A stretch of 64,000 nucleotides of DNA from Selenomonadales bacterium UBA7018 (lineage in GTDB: Bacteria; Bacillota; Negativicutes; Selenomonadales; Selenomonadaceae), in assembly GCA_002448305.1 (NCBI GenBank), contig DJWY01000025.1, positions 251,894 to 315,893 on the forward strand. The letters run 5' to 3'. This document shows positions 1-8,411 of this stretch, one piece after another (position 1 is the first letter of the stretch; every line of letters starts with the position of its first letter). Below the pieces are notes generated by a model. That model was given only the letters and a program-made list of their open reading frames with translations, did no database searches and was not told where the DNA came from. The position numbers and the translations under genes were made by a program.

Positions 1-131
1 CCAAAGTTGAAGCTTGTTTGCGGGCATTAGACAAGGGCGCAAATAAGGCATACATAATTGACGGTCGGCTGGAGCATTCGATAATTTTGGAGCTGTTCAC
101 GGCGGCGGGACTTGGAACCGAAGTTGGATAA
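1..131 (+). CDS. argB: acetylglutamate kinase, C-terminal end (partial)
   Basis: The window opens inside a gene whose last 42 codons read from base 3 to the TAA at 129-131. The peptide contains KAYIIDGRLEHSIILELF and ends GLGTEVG, which matches the C-terminal substrate and nucleotide-binding region of N-acetylglutamate kinase, the second step of arginine synthesis. The immediate neighbours argD and argF fit this call. The gene start lies outside the window. The identification rests on a short segment plus context. Confidence 0.85.
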   Translation, partial: KVEACLRALDKGANKAYIIDGRLEHSIILELFTAAGLGTEVG

Positions 132-155
132 AAGAATTTTGAAGGAGTGATTTAT

Positions 156-1352
156 TTGACGGAAGAGAAAATCTTTGAGCGGGACGATAAAAATTATCTG
201 CCTGTGTTCAAGCGTTACAAAATCGTTTTAGAGCGCGGCGAGGGCGCGTACCTTTACGACATAAACGGCAAGAAATATATCGACTTCTTAGCGGGAATTG
301 CTGTAAATGTTTTGGGGCATAATTATCCGCCGCTCGTCAAAGCGATTTCGGAGCAAGCCGCCAAAGTTATTCACGTTAGCAATCTTTACTACACACAGCC
401 GCAAGCCGACGCCGCCGCTAAACTTGTTAAACTTAGCGGGCTTGATAGGGCGTTCTTTGCTAATTCCGGCGCGGAGGCTAACGAAGGTGCAATTAAACTT
501 GCTCGCAAATACGCTAAGAAAATTTCGCCCGATAAGACGCAAATTATCACGGCGTGGAATAGTTTTCACGGGCGCACGCTTGCAACTTTAACCGCGACAG
601 GTCAGCCGCATTATCATGAAGGCTTTGAGCCTTTGCCTGGCGGTTTCGATTACGTTCACTTCAACGACGCTGACGAACTTGCCGCGAAAATTTCCGATAA
701 AACCTGCGCGGTTATGCTGGAGACGATTCAGGGCGAAGGCGGCGTTTATCCTCCGAAAAATGATTATCTGAAGAAAGTTCGCGAACTGTGCGATAAATAC
801 GGCGCACTTTTGATTCTGGACGAGATTCAATCTGGCATGGGGCGCAGTGGAAAATTTTTCGCCTATGAAAAGTACGGCATTAAGCCCGACATTGTCACTT
901 TGGCGAAAGGCTTAGCGGGCGGCGTTCCGATTGGCGCATTTATTTGCACGGAAGAAGTTGCAAAGGCTTTCAAGCCCGGCGATCACGGCACGACTTTTGG
1001 CGGAAATCCTCTGGCATGCGCGGCGGCTAATGTCGTCTTGGACACTGTGCCCGATGAAAAGTTTTTAGCGCACGTCGCAGAAGTCGGAAAATATTTCAAG
1101 GAAAAACTTATCGGCTTGCAAAAAAAATATCCCGCGCAGATAAGCGAGATTCGCGGCGAAGGATTGATTTTGGGAGCGCAACTCGACAAGCCGAAAAAAT
1201 CCGGCGTCGAAATCGTCAATGAGTGCATGAAACGCGGCGCGATTATAAATTGCACAGTCGGAACGGTTCTTAGATTTATCCCGCCGCTGATTATAACCAA
1301 TGAGCAGGTCGACGAAGTTATAAATATTTTGGATAGTGTTTTGGGGGAATGA
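156..1352 (+). CDS. argD: acetylornithine aminotransferase
   Basis: PLP-dependent class III aminotransferase that converts N-acetylglutamate semialdehyde to N-acetylornithine in the cytoplasm. Visible family motifs are the NSGAEANEGAIKLAR stretch, the WNSFHGRT segment, the LILDEIQSGMGRSG segment with the cofactor-pairing Asp, the Schiff-base lysine in TLAKGLAGGVPIGA, and GTTFGGNPLACAAA. The length of about 400 residues is normal. The frame is open from a GTG at 147, but the ribosome site GAAGGAG (141-147) overlaps that codon and sits 8 bases before the TTG at 156, so TTG is the better start. It follows argB by 24 bases and precedes argF by 3 bases, so the three genes form one arginine operon. 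Confidence 0.93.
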   Translation: MTEEKIFERDDKNYLPVFKRYKIVLERGEGAYLYDINGKKYIDFLAGIAVNVLGHNYPPLVKAISEQAAKVIHVSNLYYTQPQADAAAKLVKLSGLDRAFFANSGAEANEGAIKLARKYAKKISPDKTQIITAWNSFHGRTLATLTATGQPHYHEGFEPLPGGFDYVHFNDADELAAKISDKTCAVMLETIQGEGGVYPPKNDYLKKVRELCDKYGALLILDEIQSGMGRSGKFFAYEKYGIKPDIVTLAKGLAGGVPIGAFICTEEVAKAFKPGDHGTTFGGNPLACAAANVVLDTVPDEKFLAHVAEVGKYFKEKLIGLQKKYPAQISEIRGEGLILGAQLDKPKKSGVEIVNECMKRGAIINCTVGTVLRFIPPLIITNEQVDEVINILDSVLGE

Positions 1353-1355
1353 ATT

Positions 1356-2285
1356 TTGTTGCAAGGAAAAGATTTACTGTCGATTCACGATTTGAGCACT
1401 GACGAAGTTGCCGAAATTCTGGACTTCGCGGAGCAATTAAAAGTTATGCAGAAAACCGGCGTCGAACATAAACTTTTGGAAGGCAAGACGCTTGGCATGA
1501 TTTTTGAAAAGTCTTCGACGCGGACAAGAGTTTCCTTTGAAGTCGGGATTTTCCAACTCGGCGGCTTAGGGTTGTTCCTGTCTAGCAGAGATTTGCAACT
1601 CGGACGCGGCGAACCGATTAAGGATACCGCCCGCGTTTTGTCGCGCTATCTTGACGGCATTATGATTCGCACGTTTGAGCAGGAAAAAGTTGAGGAGCTT
1701 GCCAAATTCGCCGATATTCCCGTTATCAACGGCTTGACGGATTTACTTCACCCGTGCCAAGTGCTGACGGATTTATTAACTGTTCGCGAACATAAAGGCA
1801 AAAATTTCCGCGCTATCAAGGCGGCTTATGTCGGCGACGGAAATAACATGACTAATTCTTGGCTTTACGGCGCGGCTAAAGTCGGTATGACACTTGCAGT
1901 TGCGACGCCCGAAAATTACAAGCCCAATCAGAAAGTTTTCGAGAATGCCCTTGCCGACGCTGAAGAAACCGGCGCGAAACTTTCTTGGACGCAAGACCCC
2001 GCTGAAGCTGTTAAGGACGCTGACGTTGTCATTACTGACACTTGGGCGAGCATGGGGCAAGAGGCTGAACACGACGCCCGCAAGAAAATTTTCGCGCCCT
2101 ATCAAGTCAATAAAAAACTCCTGCGCGGCGCAAGCAAGAATGTTATAGCTATGCATTGCTTGCCGGCTTATCGTGGCGAAGAAATTACCGACGATGTTTT
2201 TGAGGACAACGCGCATGTTATCTTCGACGAGGCAGAAAATAGACTTCATACGCAAAAGGCGATTATGGCTCTGACTATGGGCTGA
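1356..2285 (+). CDS. argF: ornithine carbamoyltransferase
   Basis: Transfers the carbamoyl group from carbamoyl phosphate to ornithine, giving citrulline. The protein of 309 residues carries the carbamoyl-phosphate site SSTRTRVSFE near residue 50, HPCQ near residue 133, the ornithine-binding segment DTWASMGQE and the catalytic HCLPAYRGEE near residue 270. Together these separate it from aspartate carbamoyltransferase. The start is TTG at 1356, preceded by GGGGGAA inside the end of argD. A rho-independent terminator follows, so argF closes the arginine operon. It could work in either synthesis or breakdown of citrulline; the neighbours favour synthesis. Confidence 0.95.
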   Translation: MLQGKDLLSIHDLSTDEVAEILDFAEQLKVMQKTGVEHKLLEGKTLGMIFEKSSTRTRVSFEVGIFQLGGLGLFLSSRDLQLGRGEPIKDTARVLSRYLDGIMIRTFEQEKVEELAKFADIPVINGLTDLLHPCQVLTDLLTVREHKGKNFRAIKAAYVGDGNNMTNSWLYGAAKVGMTLAVATPENYKPNQKVFENALADAEETGAKLSWTQDPAEAVKDADVVITDTWASMGQEAEHDARKKIFAPYQVNKKLLRGASKNVIAMHCLPAYRGEEITDDVFEDNAHVIFDEAENRLHTQKAIMALTMG

Positions 2286-2311
2286 TTAAAAATTGAACCC
2301 TTTATAAATTG

Positions 2312-2347
2312 AGTCCGGCTCTGAAAAATGAGTCGGGCTTTTTTTTA
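2312..2347 (+). terminator. rho-independent terminator after argF
   Basis: AGTCCGGCT (2312-2320) pairs with AGTCGGGCT (2331-2339), allowing two G-U pairs, around a 10-base loop. A run of eight T follows. It closes the arginine operon. Confidence 0.8.
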
Positions 2348-2899
2348 TAACAACGAGCTGATAAGATTTACAGTGCCGTCAATAAAGCCGTCAGCTTGCG
2401 AACCTTCCATAAAGTTTAAAAGTTCGTCGGTGAGGGCATTTACCGTCAAAAAATAATCAGCCTCTTGCGCAATCGAATTAATTTTCTGCTCGAGTTGGTC
2501 GCCCGTCAAGCCGATGGCAAATTTCCTCTCGTCGAAGTCACGACAATAATTCACCAGGCAATTATAATGAATGTTATAGCGGTTTTCGTAAAGCAAATGG
2601 ACGAAATATTTACAAAGTCCGGCTTGCAACGGCGTAAAGGTGTTGAAATTCAAATTAGCGCGCCGCTCGACTTCGTTAAGATTATATGACGACCAATTTT
2701 CCAGCGCGGCGACGTTTCGGAAATTCGTTTTGTGTTCAAGGTCGCTGATTGCACGAATAGAAATTGTCCGCATAACTTCGACGTAAGGCAGGTTGAAATA
2801 ACTTTTGGTCGCTTCGTCGCAAAAGTTGCGCTCAAAGCCGGTCAAGTCGCCGCAAGGATTATATTCCTTATGACGCAAATTTTTTATTGCTTCATGCAT
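2345..2899 (-). CDS. hypothetical protein, thrE neighbour
   Basis: A protein of 184 residues that I do not recognise. The open frame runs further upstream, but the ATG at 2899 has a GAAGGAG site 9 bases before it, and the longer version would lie inside the thrE coding sequence. The product begins MHEAIKNLRHKEYNPCGD and is rich in Asn, Asp, Glu and aromatic residues. It has no signal peptide or membrane segment that I can see, and four or five scattered Cys. Its start is 5 bases after the exporter stop, so the two are probably cotranscribed and translationally coupled. Its 3' end abuts the argF terminator. A function linked to the exporter would be a guess. Confidence 0.7.
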   Translation of the reverse strand: MHEAIKNLRHKEYNPCGDLTGFERNFCDEATKSYFNLPYVEVMRTISIRAISDLEHKTNFRNVAALENWSSYNLNEVERRANLNFNTFTPLQAGLCKYFVHLLYENRYNIHYNCLVNYCRDFDERKFAIGLTGDQLEQKINSIAQEADYFLTVNALTDELLNFMEGSQADGFIDGTVNLISSLL

Positions 2900-2904
2900 T
2901 TTAA

Positions 2905-4251
2905 TCACTCCTTCGTTTCGTAAATCTCGTTCAAAAGTTTTTCGAGTTTTTTCTTGCTCATCTGCGCTAATGAACGGCTTGCAAAAATATTCGGCATTGC
3001 CGCGCCTATCGAGATTGCTAAAATTATCAAGAGTGCGTCGACGCCCGATTGAATCGCCGACAAAAGTTCTTCCAACGAAATTATGCGAATATTTATAAGC
3101 GCGAAAAGTAATCGATAGATTAAAACGCCTGGTACTAGCGGAATTACTGCTGGAACGACTAAAACTAGCGACGGTGTGTGTAGCCAATGAATTGCTTTCA
3201 TTGCGATTAAGCTAACTAAAGTCGCGCCCGCCAAAGTTCCGACCGGCGAGCTAAGCCCTAAACCGAAGATAAAGAAATTTCTTGTGCAAACGCAAATTGC
3301 TCCGCCGCAAGCCGCCGCAAATAATAATCTGGGTGGCAGGTTGAAAAAAATTGCGAAACTCGCCGCGCCGATTGCTGCCGCCAACATAAATACGCCGTAA
3401 TCACTGTCGGGGAGCATGTGCAGGTTAGTAAAAGAATCAAAATCCGCCATACCTATTGCAAAAACTATTCCGAAAGTCATTGCGCCGATAATTATCGCCG
3501 TGTGCAGAAATCGTGCCGCACCGCTGATTAAATAAGTGTTCATCATATCGCTAAGCCCGTTAATCATTGGTATTCCGGGCACTAGGAATAAAGCGGCGGC
3601 AATAAGCGGGTGCCAAGGGGTTGTCGTGGGCAAAAGGTGCGTAAAATAAGCGCAAATCGTCGCAGAAAACGCCGCGAAAGTCATTGAGACGTAGGGATTG
3701 ATTCCGAAACGTTCAGCGCATTGCATTTGAACGATTTTGCCGATAATCGCGCTGATAGCGGTATAAATTGCGGCGTTGAAGTCGCAACCAAACAACGTAC
3801 AAAACGCGCCGCAACCTCCGCCCGCCGATAAAATTGTCAGCCAATGCGGATAGCGCGGACGTTTGCTGACGGCTTCCAATTCGCCTTTGAATTCGTCAAG
3901 CGTATAATGGTCGCGCAATGCCCGCCAAGTTAAGCGACTAACCGCAGAAATTATCCGCATATTAACCGCATGTTTAACGCATTTGCGAAATGAAGTGTGC
4001 GAGTGGTGCTCGTCGCTGATATTTAGCATTAAAGTCGTGTACATGATGTGCAAATGAAATTTTTCGGCAGAAATTCCCATGTAAGCCGCAACGCGTTTCA
4101 TATCGCGAACAATTTGTGCGGTGTCGGCTCCGTTTTCCATTAAAAGTTGACCGACCGTCAAGAGAAGTTCTGCCTTCTGCCCGATTTCAGCGAAAGCTTC
4201 GCGCAAAAGTTCGCGTTGCTCCTCGTAATAAGTTTTGAAATCATCTTGCAT
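2905..4251 (-). CDS. threonine/serine exporter family protein (ThrE-like)
   Basis: Predicted inner-membrane exporter of 448 residues with the ThrE plus ThrE_2 architecture. A soluble N-terminal part (about residues 1-130) holds the family pattern LLxxGADTAQI and an amphipathic region. It is followed by roughly ten hydrophobic segments, including the conserved LVPGIPMINGLSDM stretch near residue 225 and VPAVIPLVPGVLIYRLL near residue 370. Many bacteria split these halves into two proteins; here they are fused. The ATG at 4251 has an AGGGG site 6 to 9 bases upstream. The substrate (small amino acids or another metabolite) cannot be read from sequence. Next to it on the same strand is an unknown 184-residue gene. 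Confidence 0.82.
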   Translation of the reverse strand: MQDDFKTYYEEQRELLREAFAEIGQKAELLLTVGQLLMENGADTAQIVRDMKRVAAYMGISAEKFHLHIMYTTLMLNISDEHHSHTSFRKCVKHAVNMRIISAVSRLTWRALRDHYTLDEFKGELEAVSKRPRYPHWLTILSAGGGCGAFCTLFGCDFNAAIYTAISAIIGKIVQMQCAERFGINPYVSMTFAAFSATICAYFTHLLPTTTPWHPLIAAALFLVPGIPMINGLSDMMNTYLISGAARFLHTAIIIGAMTFGIVFAIGMADFDSFTNLHMLPDSDYGVFMLAAAIGAASFAIFFNLPPRLLFAAACGGAICVCTRNFFIFGLGLSSPVGTLAGATLVSLIAMKAIHWLHTPSLVLVVPAVIPLVPGVLIYRLLFALINIRIISLEELLSAIQSGVDALLIILAISIGAAMPNIFASRSLAQMSKKKLEKLLNEIYETKE

Positions 4252-4272
4252 AAAAAATCCCCTCTCTCATTA

Positions 4273-4301
4273 ATTATATCATACACGGGAGAATTTTTTA
4301 A
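4273..4301 (-). promoter_or_regulatory. promoter of the thrE-like gene
   Basis: On the minus strand an extended -10, TGATATAAT (hexamer at 4278-4273), sits about 20 bases before the thrE-like ATG. A poor -35 (TTAAAA) lies 17 bases further upstream. The same TGATATAAT appears ahead of the gene at 54881. Confidence 0.5.
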
Positions 4302-4338
4302 AGTATTGAAGTTATATCTTTCCAAGAAAAAAATTTCA

Positions 4339-4367
4339 TTGCGCATTAATCGGCGTTGTAGTATATT
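4339..4367 (+). promoter_or_regulatory. candidate promoter of secDF
   Basis: TTGCGC (4339-4344), 17-base spacer, TATATT (4362-4367), 40 bases before the secD start. The -35 matches the consensus at three or four positions only. Confidence 0.45.
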
Positions 4368-4406
4368 GACGGGCGAAAAATGAAATTTGAAGGGAGAAAA
4401 CTTTTT

Positions 4407-5663
4407 GTGAGGACGAACAGCTTAATCAAGTTGCTAATTTGTCTAGCGGCAATCGTGACAATTTTTGTAGTATTTATCCGACCGCTAGCGCATTCAATAA
4501 GACAAGGGCTTGACTTGCAAGGCGGCACGCACGTCGTACTGCAAGCGGAGGATACGGAAATTGCACAAGTCAACGAAGACGCAATGCAGCGCGTCGTTTC
4601 GATAATGGAGCGGCGCATAAATGAATTGGGCTTGACTGAACCGATAATTCAGCGCGAGGGCGAACGCCGCGTTATTATCGAATTGCCTGGCATAAAAGAC
4701 CCCGACAAGGCGATTGCGACTATCGGCAAGACCGCAATGCTTGAGTTCAAAGACGAGGAAGGCAATACCCTTTTGACGGGTACCGACTTAAAAGACGCGC
4801 AAGCCGCTATGAATCAAAATAACGGTCAAAGCGTCGTCAACCTTGAATTCAGCGACGAGGGCGCACAGAAATTTGCAGACGCGACTTTAGAAAATGTCGG
4901 GCGCACAATCGCGATTTTGCTTGACGGAGAAATTTTAACCAATCCGGTTGTACGCGAGCCGATTTTAGGCGGCAAAGCAGAAATTTCAGGTCAGCGCGAC
5001 TTGGAAGAGGCGCAACATTTAGCGGTACTTTTGCGGAGCGGCGCATTGCCCGTTAAAGTCAACATAATCGAAACGCGCACGGTTGGTCCTTCGCTCGGAC
5101 AAGATTCAAAAGATAAATCAGAATTCGCGTTCGTAATCGGAATCGCGGCGGTGTTAGCTTTCATGCTGTTATTCTACCGCTTGCCGGGCTTTATCGCGGA
5201 TATAAGTTTAATGGCGTATACAATGATGTTGCTTGGCACGTTGAAAGGGCTTGACGCAACATTGACACTGCCGGGCGTGGCGGGAATAATTTTATCAATC
5301 GGTATGGCGGTCGACGCGAACGTTTTAATCTTCGAGCACTTCAAGGAGGAATTCAGGCTGGGAAAATCAATTCGTCTGGCAATGGACGCGGGCTTTAAAC
5401 GCGCCTTCACAACAATTTTCGACTCAAATATCACAACGATAATAGCGGCGGGCGTCCTTTTCCTATTCGGCACGGGCACAATTCGCGGCTTTGCGATAAC
5501 TTTAGGGCTAGGCGTCCTGCTTAGCATGTTCACGGCGATAACTTTAACGCAATTCATGCTAAAACTTTTAGTCAACGCTAAAGTCATAGAAAGTCCTTCA
5601 GCTTATGGCGCAAATGGCTTTGTCCTATTCGACGTTGCAGCGGAAAAGGCGGTGAAGAAATAA
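4407..5663 (+). CDS. secD: protein translocase subunit SecD
   Basis: Membrane component that works with SecF on the outer face of SecYEG to help proteins leave the translocon, using proton motive force. Visible are an N-terminal membrane segment, the DLQGGTHVVLQ motif (residues about 35-45), the periplasmic P1 region, and six C-terminal hydrophobic helices with GVAGIILSIGMAVDANVLIFE and the FKRAFTTIFDSNITTII segment. GTG at 4407 is the likely start because AAGGGAG (4390-4396) lies 10 bases before it; the frame is also open from an ATG at 4380, which has no such site. It overlaps secF by one base. At about 418 residues it has the short Firmicute-type P1 domain. Confidence 0.95.
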   Translation: MRTNSLIKLLICLAAIVTIFVVFIRPLAHSIRQGLDLQGGTHVVLQAEDTEIAQVNEDAMQRVVSIMERRINELGLTEPIIQREGERRVIIELPGIKDPDKAIATIGKTAMLEFKDEEGNTLLTGTDLKDAQAAMNQNNGQSVVNLEFSDEGAQKFADATLENVGRTIAILLDGEILTNPVVREPILGGKAEISGQRDLEEAQHLAVLLRSGALPVKVNIIETRTVGPSLGQDSKDKSEFAFVIGIAAVLAFMLLFYRLPGFIADISLMAYTMMLLGTLKGLDATLTLPGVAGIILSIGMAVDANVLIFEHFKEEFRLGKSIRLAMDAGFKRAFTTIFDSNITTIIAAGVLFLFGTGTIRGFAITLGLGVLLSMFTAITLTQFMLKLLVNAKVIESPSAYGANGFVLFDVAAEKAVKK

Positions 5664-6562
5664 TGCCGAGCTTTGACATTGCCGGACGCGGCAAAATGTG
5701 GTTTATAATTTCGCTTTTGATTATTATTCCTGGCTTAATTTCTATGGCGACGCGCGGCTTTAACTTCGGGATTGATTTCACGGGCGGCACGATTATCGAT
5801 TTAAAATTTGAACAGCCGGTCGGGATTGCGCAAGTGCGCGAGAGTTTAAAACCGTTCGGGCTTGACGGCGCGACAATTCAGCTTTCCGGCGAAAGTTCCG
5901 ACGTTGCGACTTCGACGGACGTTATGATTCGCACGATTGATTTAGAAGAAGTTCAGCGCAAAGAAGTTATGTCGGCAATTCGCGACAAGGTCGGAGCTTA
6001 TGAAGTTCTGCGCGAGGAAAAAGTTGGCGCAACAATCGGCGGCGAACTAATTTTGAACGCGGTACTTGCGCTAGTTATTTCATGGGTACTGATAATTTTA
6101 TATGTCGCCTACCGCTTTGAATTCCGCTTTGGTATTGCGGCGGTCGCGGCTTTGGTTCATGACATTTTGATTGTCTTAGCGTTCTTTTCGTTTACTCAGC
6201 GGCAAGTTGATTCTTCGTTCGTTGCGGCGTTGCTGACGGTCGTCGGCTACTCGATTAACGACACGATTGTTATTTTCGACAGGATACGCGAAAATTTGAA
6301 GTTGCACTTCAGGCGCGGCGGCGACGTTGTTAATCTCGTCAATCGCTCAATCTATCAGACTTTAACGCGCTCACTTTATACGGTCTTCACGTGCTTATTT
6401 ACGACGTTTGCGCTATTCTTTTTTGGCGGCGAGACGACGAAAGATTTTGCCTTCGCGCTAATCGTCGGCTTTATGAGCGGCTGTTACTCGTCAATTTTCA
6501 TTGCGGGACCGCTTTGGCTTGAGCTTAGGAAATTCGGCGGCAAAACTTCTTCAAGCAAATAG
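5663..6562 (+). CDS. secF: protein translocase subunit SecF
   Basis: Partner of SecD. The 299-residue protein has the FNFGIDFTGGTIIDLKF motif after the first membrane helix, a periplasmic region, and five further helices carrying VGYSINDTIVIFDRIREN and the SLYTVFTCLFTTFALFFFGG segment. Its ATG shares the last base of the secD stop (TAATG), so translation is coupled. Separate secD and secF genes are usual in Gram-negative-type genomes, while several Firmicutes carry a fusion. A glycosyltransferase gene follows after 11 bases and is probably on the same transcript. Confidence 0.95.
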   Translation: MPSFDIAGRGKMWFIISLLIIIPGLISMATRGFNFGIDFTGGTIIDLKFEQPVGIAQVRESLKPFGLDGATIQLSGESSDVATSTDVMIRTIDLEEVQRKEVMSAIRDKVGAYEVLREEKVGATIGGELILNAVLALVISWVLIILYVAYRFEFRFGIAAVAALVHDILIVLAFFSFTQRQVDSSFVAALLTVVGYSINDTIVIFDRIRENLKLHFRRGGDVVNLVNRSIYQTLTRSLYTVFTCLFTTFALFFFGGETTKDFAFALIVGFMSGCYSSIFIAGPLWLELRKFGGKTSSSK

Positions 6563-6573
6563 GAGGTCTGACT

Positions 6574-8208
6574 ATGCTGGAAGATTTATCGAAAAGATTG
6601 TACGTCGAAAATGCGGAGGCTTGGAAAGAAGCTTTAATCCAAAAAAGATTTGTCGACGCCAAACTTGAGGTTAAAGTCGTTGAGCGCGGAATTATTCTGC
6701 CGTCACGCAAAATTAAATTCGGAACATTTCAAGGCGGCGTTTGCGATGAAAATTTAAATTTTGTCGCGGGTAATAAGCGCAAATACGCCGAGCGCGGCGG
6801 TTTTAATACCATTGAATCCGCTTACGAAGTCGCCAGAGAAGATATTATTCAGCTAGATGAAGACGTAATTTTTGGCGGCTTATTGGCGGAACACTTCGGA
6901 CACTTTTTGACGGAATCCTTATGCCGGCTATGGTACGTCATACAGCACCCCGAATTGAAATCGAAAGTTTTATTTGTGACGACTTTAAAAGACGGAGACC
7001 ACCGCAAATACACTAATAAAATTTTGGAACTGGCAGGCGTTGCCCCAGAGCGAATCGTTTACGTCGGTAAGCCTATGCAATGCCGCTCAATCACAATTCC
7101 GGAGCAAGCCCAATACGATTGGACGAGAATGCATAAGGAATTTTTGTTGCCCTATCAAGAAATAAAATCGCACGTGACGCCGAATAACCGCAAGAAATTA
7201 TATTTGACGCGGACGGGCTTTGAATTTACTAAAAAACATGGCAACGTTCATTGCTTCAACGAGAAATATTTTGAGGATTTTTTTTCGGCGCGAGGCTTTG
7301 AAGTCGTTTCGATAGAAAAATTAGAGGCGCAAGAGCAAATTTCCTTAATCATGGGCGCAGACGAAATCGCCGCAAATATCGGAACGCTGACTCATTGGGC
7401 GTTATTCTGCAAGCTAGGAGCAAAATTTATCATGCTCAATCGTACAAGTAGCTTTGTAACGAAAATTCAAGCCGTAATTAATAATGTTTCCGACGCAGAT
7501 TGGTATATTGTCGACGGCTCGAAAAATTATCTGTTTGCAGACAGGACGCATGGCGTTTGCATGTTCGGCGCGAATAAATATTGGAAAGTTTTTGTGGCGC
7601 ATTATTTCGGCGAGCGGCTAGACGAAAACCAAGCTGATAAATATTTCAATGAGGCTTTGCCCGATTACATAAATTTTTGGCTCAAGAAATATTCCAAATC
7701 AAATGAGCAAGTCGCTGATTCAATTAAAAATGTTTGTAGCCGAATCGCCGCGCTTGAACGCGAAATGGAAAATAATCGCTCTCTGTCGATTATTTATCAA
7801 ACTCATGTTGCTTTAAAGGGCTGGGGCGAATGGAAAAAGGAAAATCAGCTGAGCAACAACCTAGAACAAAATTTAGATATTCAAGCAATAAGAATTAGCT
7901 TCACGCAACCTTTTTACGAAATTTATTATTCGGTTTACTACAACGATAAAGAAGGCTGGTCGGAAGAAGTTTCAAGAGGTCAAATTGCGGGTACAACCGG
8001 CAAAGCTAAGGCGATAACGGGCGTTAAAATTTGGCTCAATGAATTTAGCGCGAAAATATTTAACGTTTTTTATCGCGTCCATAAATTTGACGGTGAGTGG
8101 ACTTCTTGGGCGAAAAATGGCGAGGAAATTCTTTCTGGTGGCATCAAATTAAATTCCATTCAAATAAAATTGGAAGATAGATTCAGAATGAATTTGCCAA
8201 CGTCGTAA
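6574..8208 (+). CDS. GT61/DUF563-type glycosyltransferase with C-terminal ChW-like repeats
   Basis: The first 370 residues match the DUF563 (GT61) glycosyltransferase pattern: EHFGHFLTESLCRLWY near residue 108, then KKLYLTRTG near 207, and IMGADEIAANIGTLTHWALF near 260. Such enzymes usually act in capsule or O-chain assembly. The last 140 residues look different: GWGEW near residue 415, then IAGTTGKAKAI followed by VKIWL near 470, and a second weaker unit ending about 540. This resembles the clostridial hydrophobic (ChW) repeat, with its Gly-Trp and Gly-Thr-Thr-Gly signatures. There is no signal peptide. Start ATG 6574 has AGGAGG 9 bases upstream. The donor and acceptor sugars are unknown. 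Confidence 0.75.
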   Translation: MLEDLSKRLYVENAEAWKEALIQKRFVDAKLEVKVVERGIILPSRKIKFGTFQGGVCDENLNFVAGNKRKYAERGGFNTIESAYEVAREDIIQLDEDVIFGGLLAEHFGHFLTESLCRLWYVIQHPELKSKVLFVTTLKDGDHRKYTNKILELAGVAPERIVYVGKPMQCRSITIPEQAQYDWTRMHKEFLLPYQEIKSHVTPNNRKKLYLTRTGFEFTKKHGNVHCFNEKYFEDFFSARGFEVVSIEKLEAQEQISLIMGADEIAANIGTLTHWALFCKLGAKFIMLNRTSSFVTKIQAVINNVSDADWYIVDGSKNYLFADRTHGVCMFGANKYWKVFVAHYFGERLDENQADKYFNEALPDYINFWLKKYSKSNEQVADSIKNVCSRIAALEREMENNRSLSIIYQTHVALKGWGEWKKENQLSNNLEQNLDIQAIRISFTQPFYEIYYSVYYNDKEGWSEEVSRGQIAGTTGKAKAITGVKIWLNEFSAKIFNVFYRVHKFDGEWTSWAKNGEEILSGGIKLNSIQIKLEDRFRMNLPTS

Positions 8209-8227
8209 AATCCGCTTTAACGCAAAA

Positions 8228-8259
8228 ATCCCCGACGTTTTATCGGGGATAATTTTTTT
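8228..8259 (+). terminator. rho-independent terminator after the secDF operon
   Basis: ATCCCCGA (8228-8235) and TCGGGGAT (8243-8250) form a perfect 8-bp stem with a 7-base loop, followed by AA and seven T. Confidence 0.92.
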
Positions 8260-8306
8260 GCCAAGCGCGAAATAAAAAGTGTGCTCGATTTAAGCATAAA
8301 TGAAGG

Positions 8307-8335
8307 TTTTATATTGTTATTGTCTGTGTTATAAT
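8307..8335 (+). promoter_or_regulatory. promoter of the Cache hybrid kinase
   Basis: Extended -10 TGTTATAAT with the hexamer TATAAT at 8330-8335 and a weak -35 (TTTTAT) 17 bases upstream. The start codon is 77 bases downstream, leaving an untranslated leader in which I see no clear structure. Confidence 0.5.
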
Positions 8336-8411
8336 TTTGACTGCTTTTAATCGGCAATTTTCGGAGGCGATTTAATTTCAGTTTAGCTAATTGTTTGAAG
8401 GATGTTTTATT

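Noticed and set aside
5174..5587. Long open frame antisense to secD
   Set aside because: No ribosome site, composition mirrors the secD helices on the other strand, and the plus-strand gene is certain.
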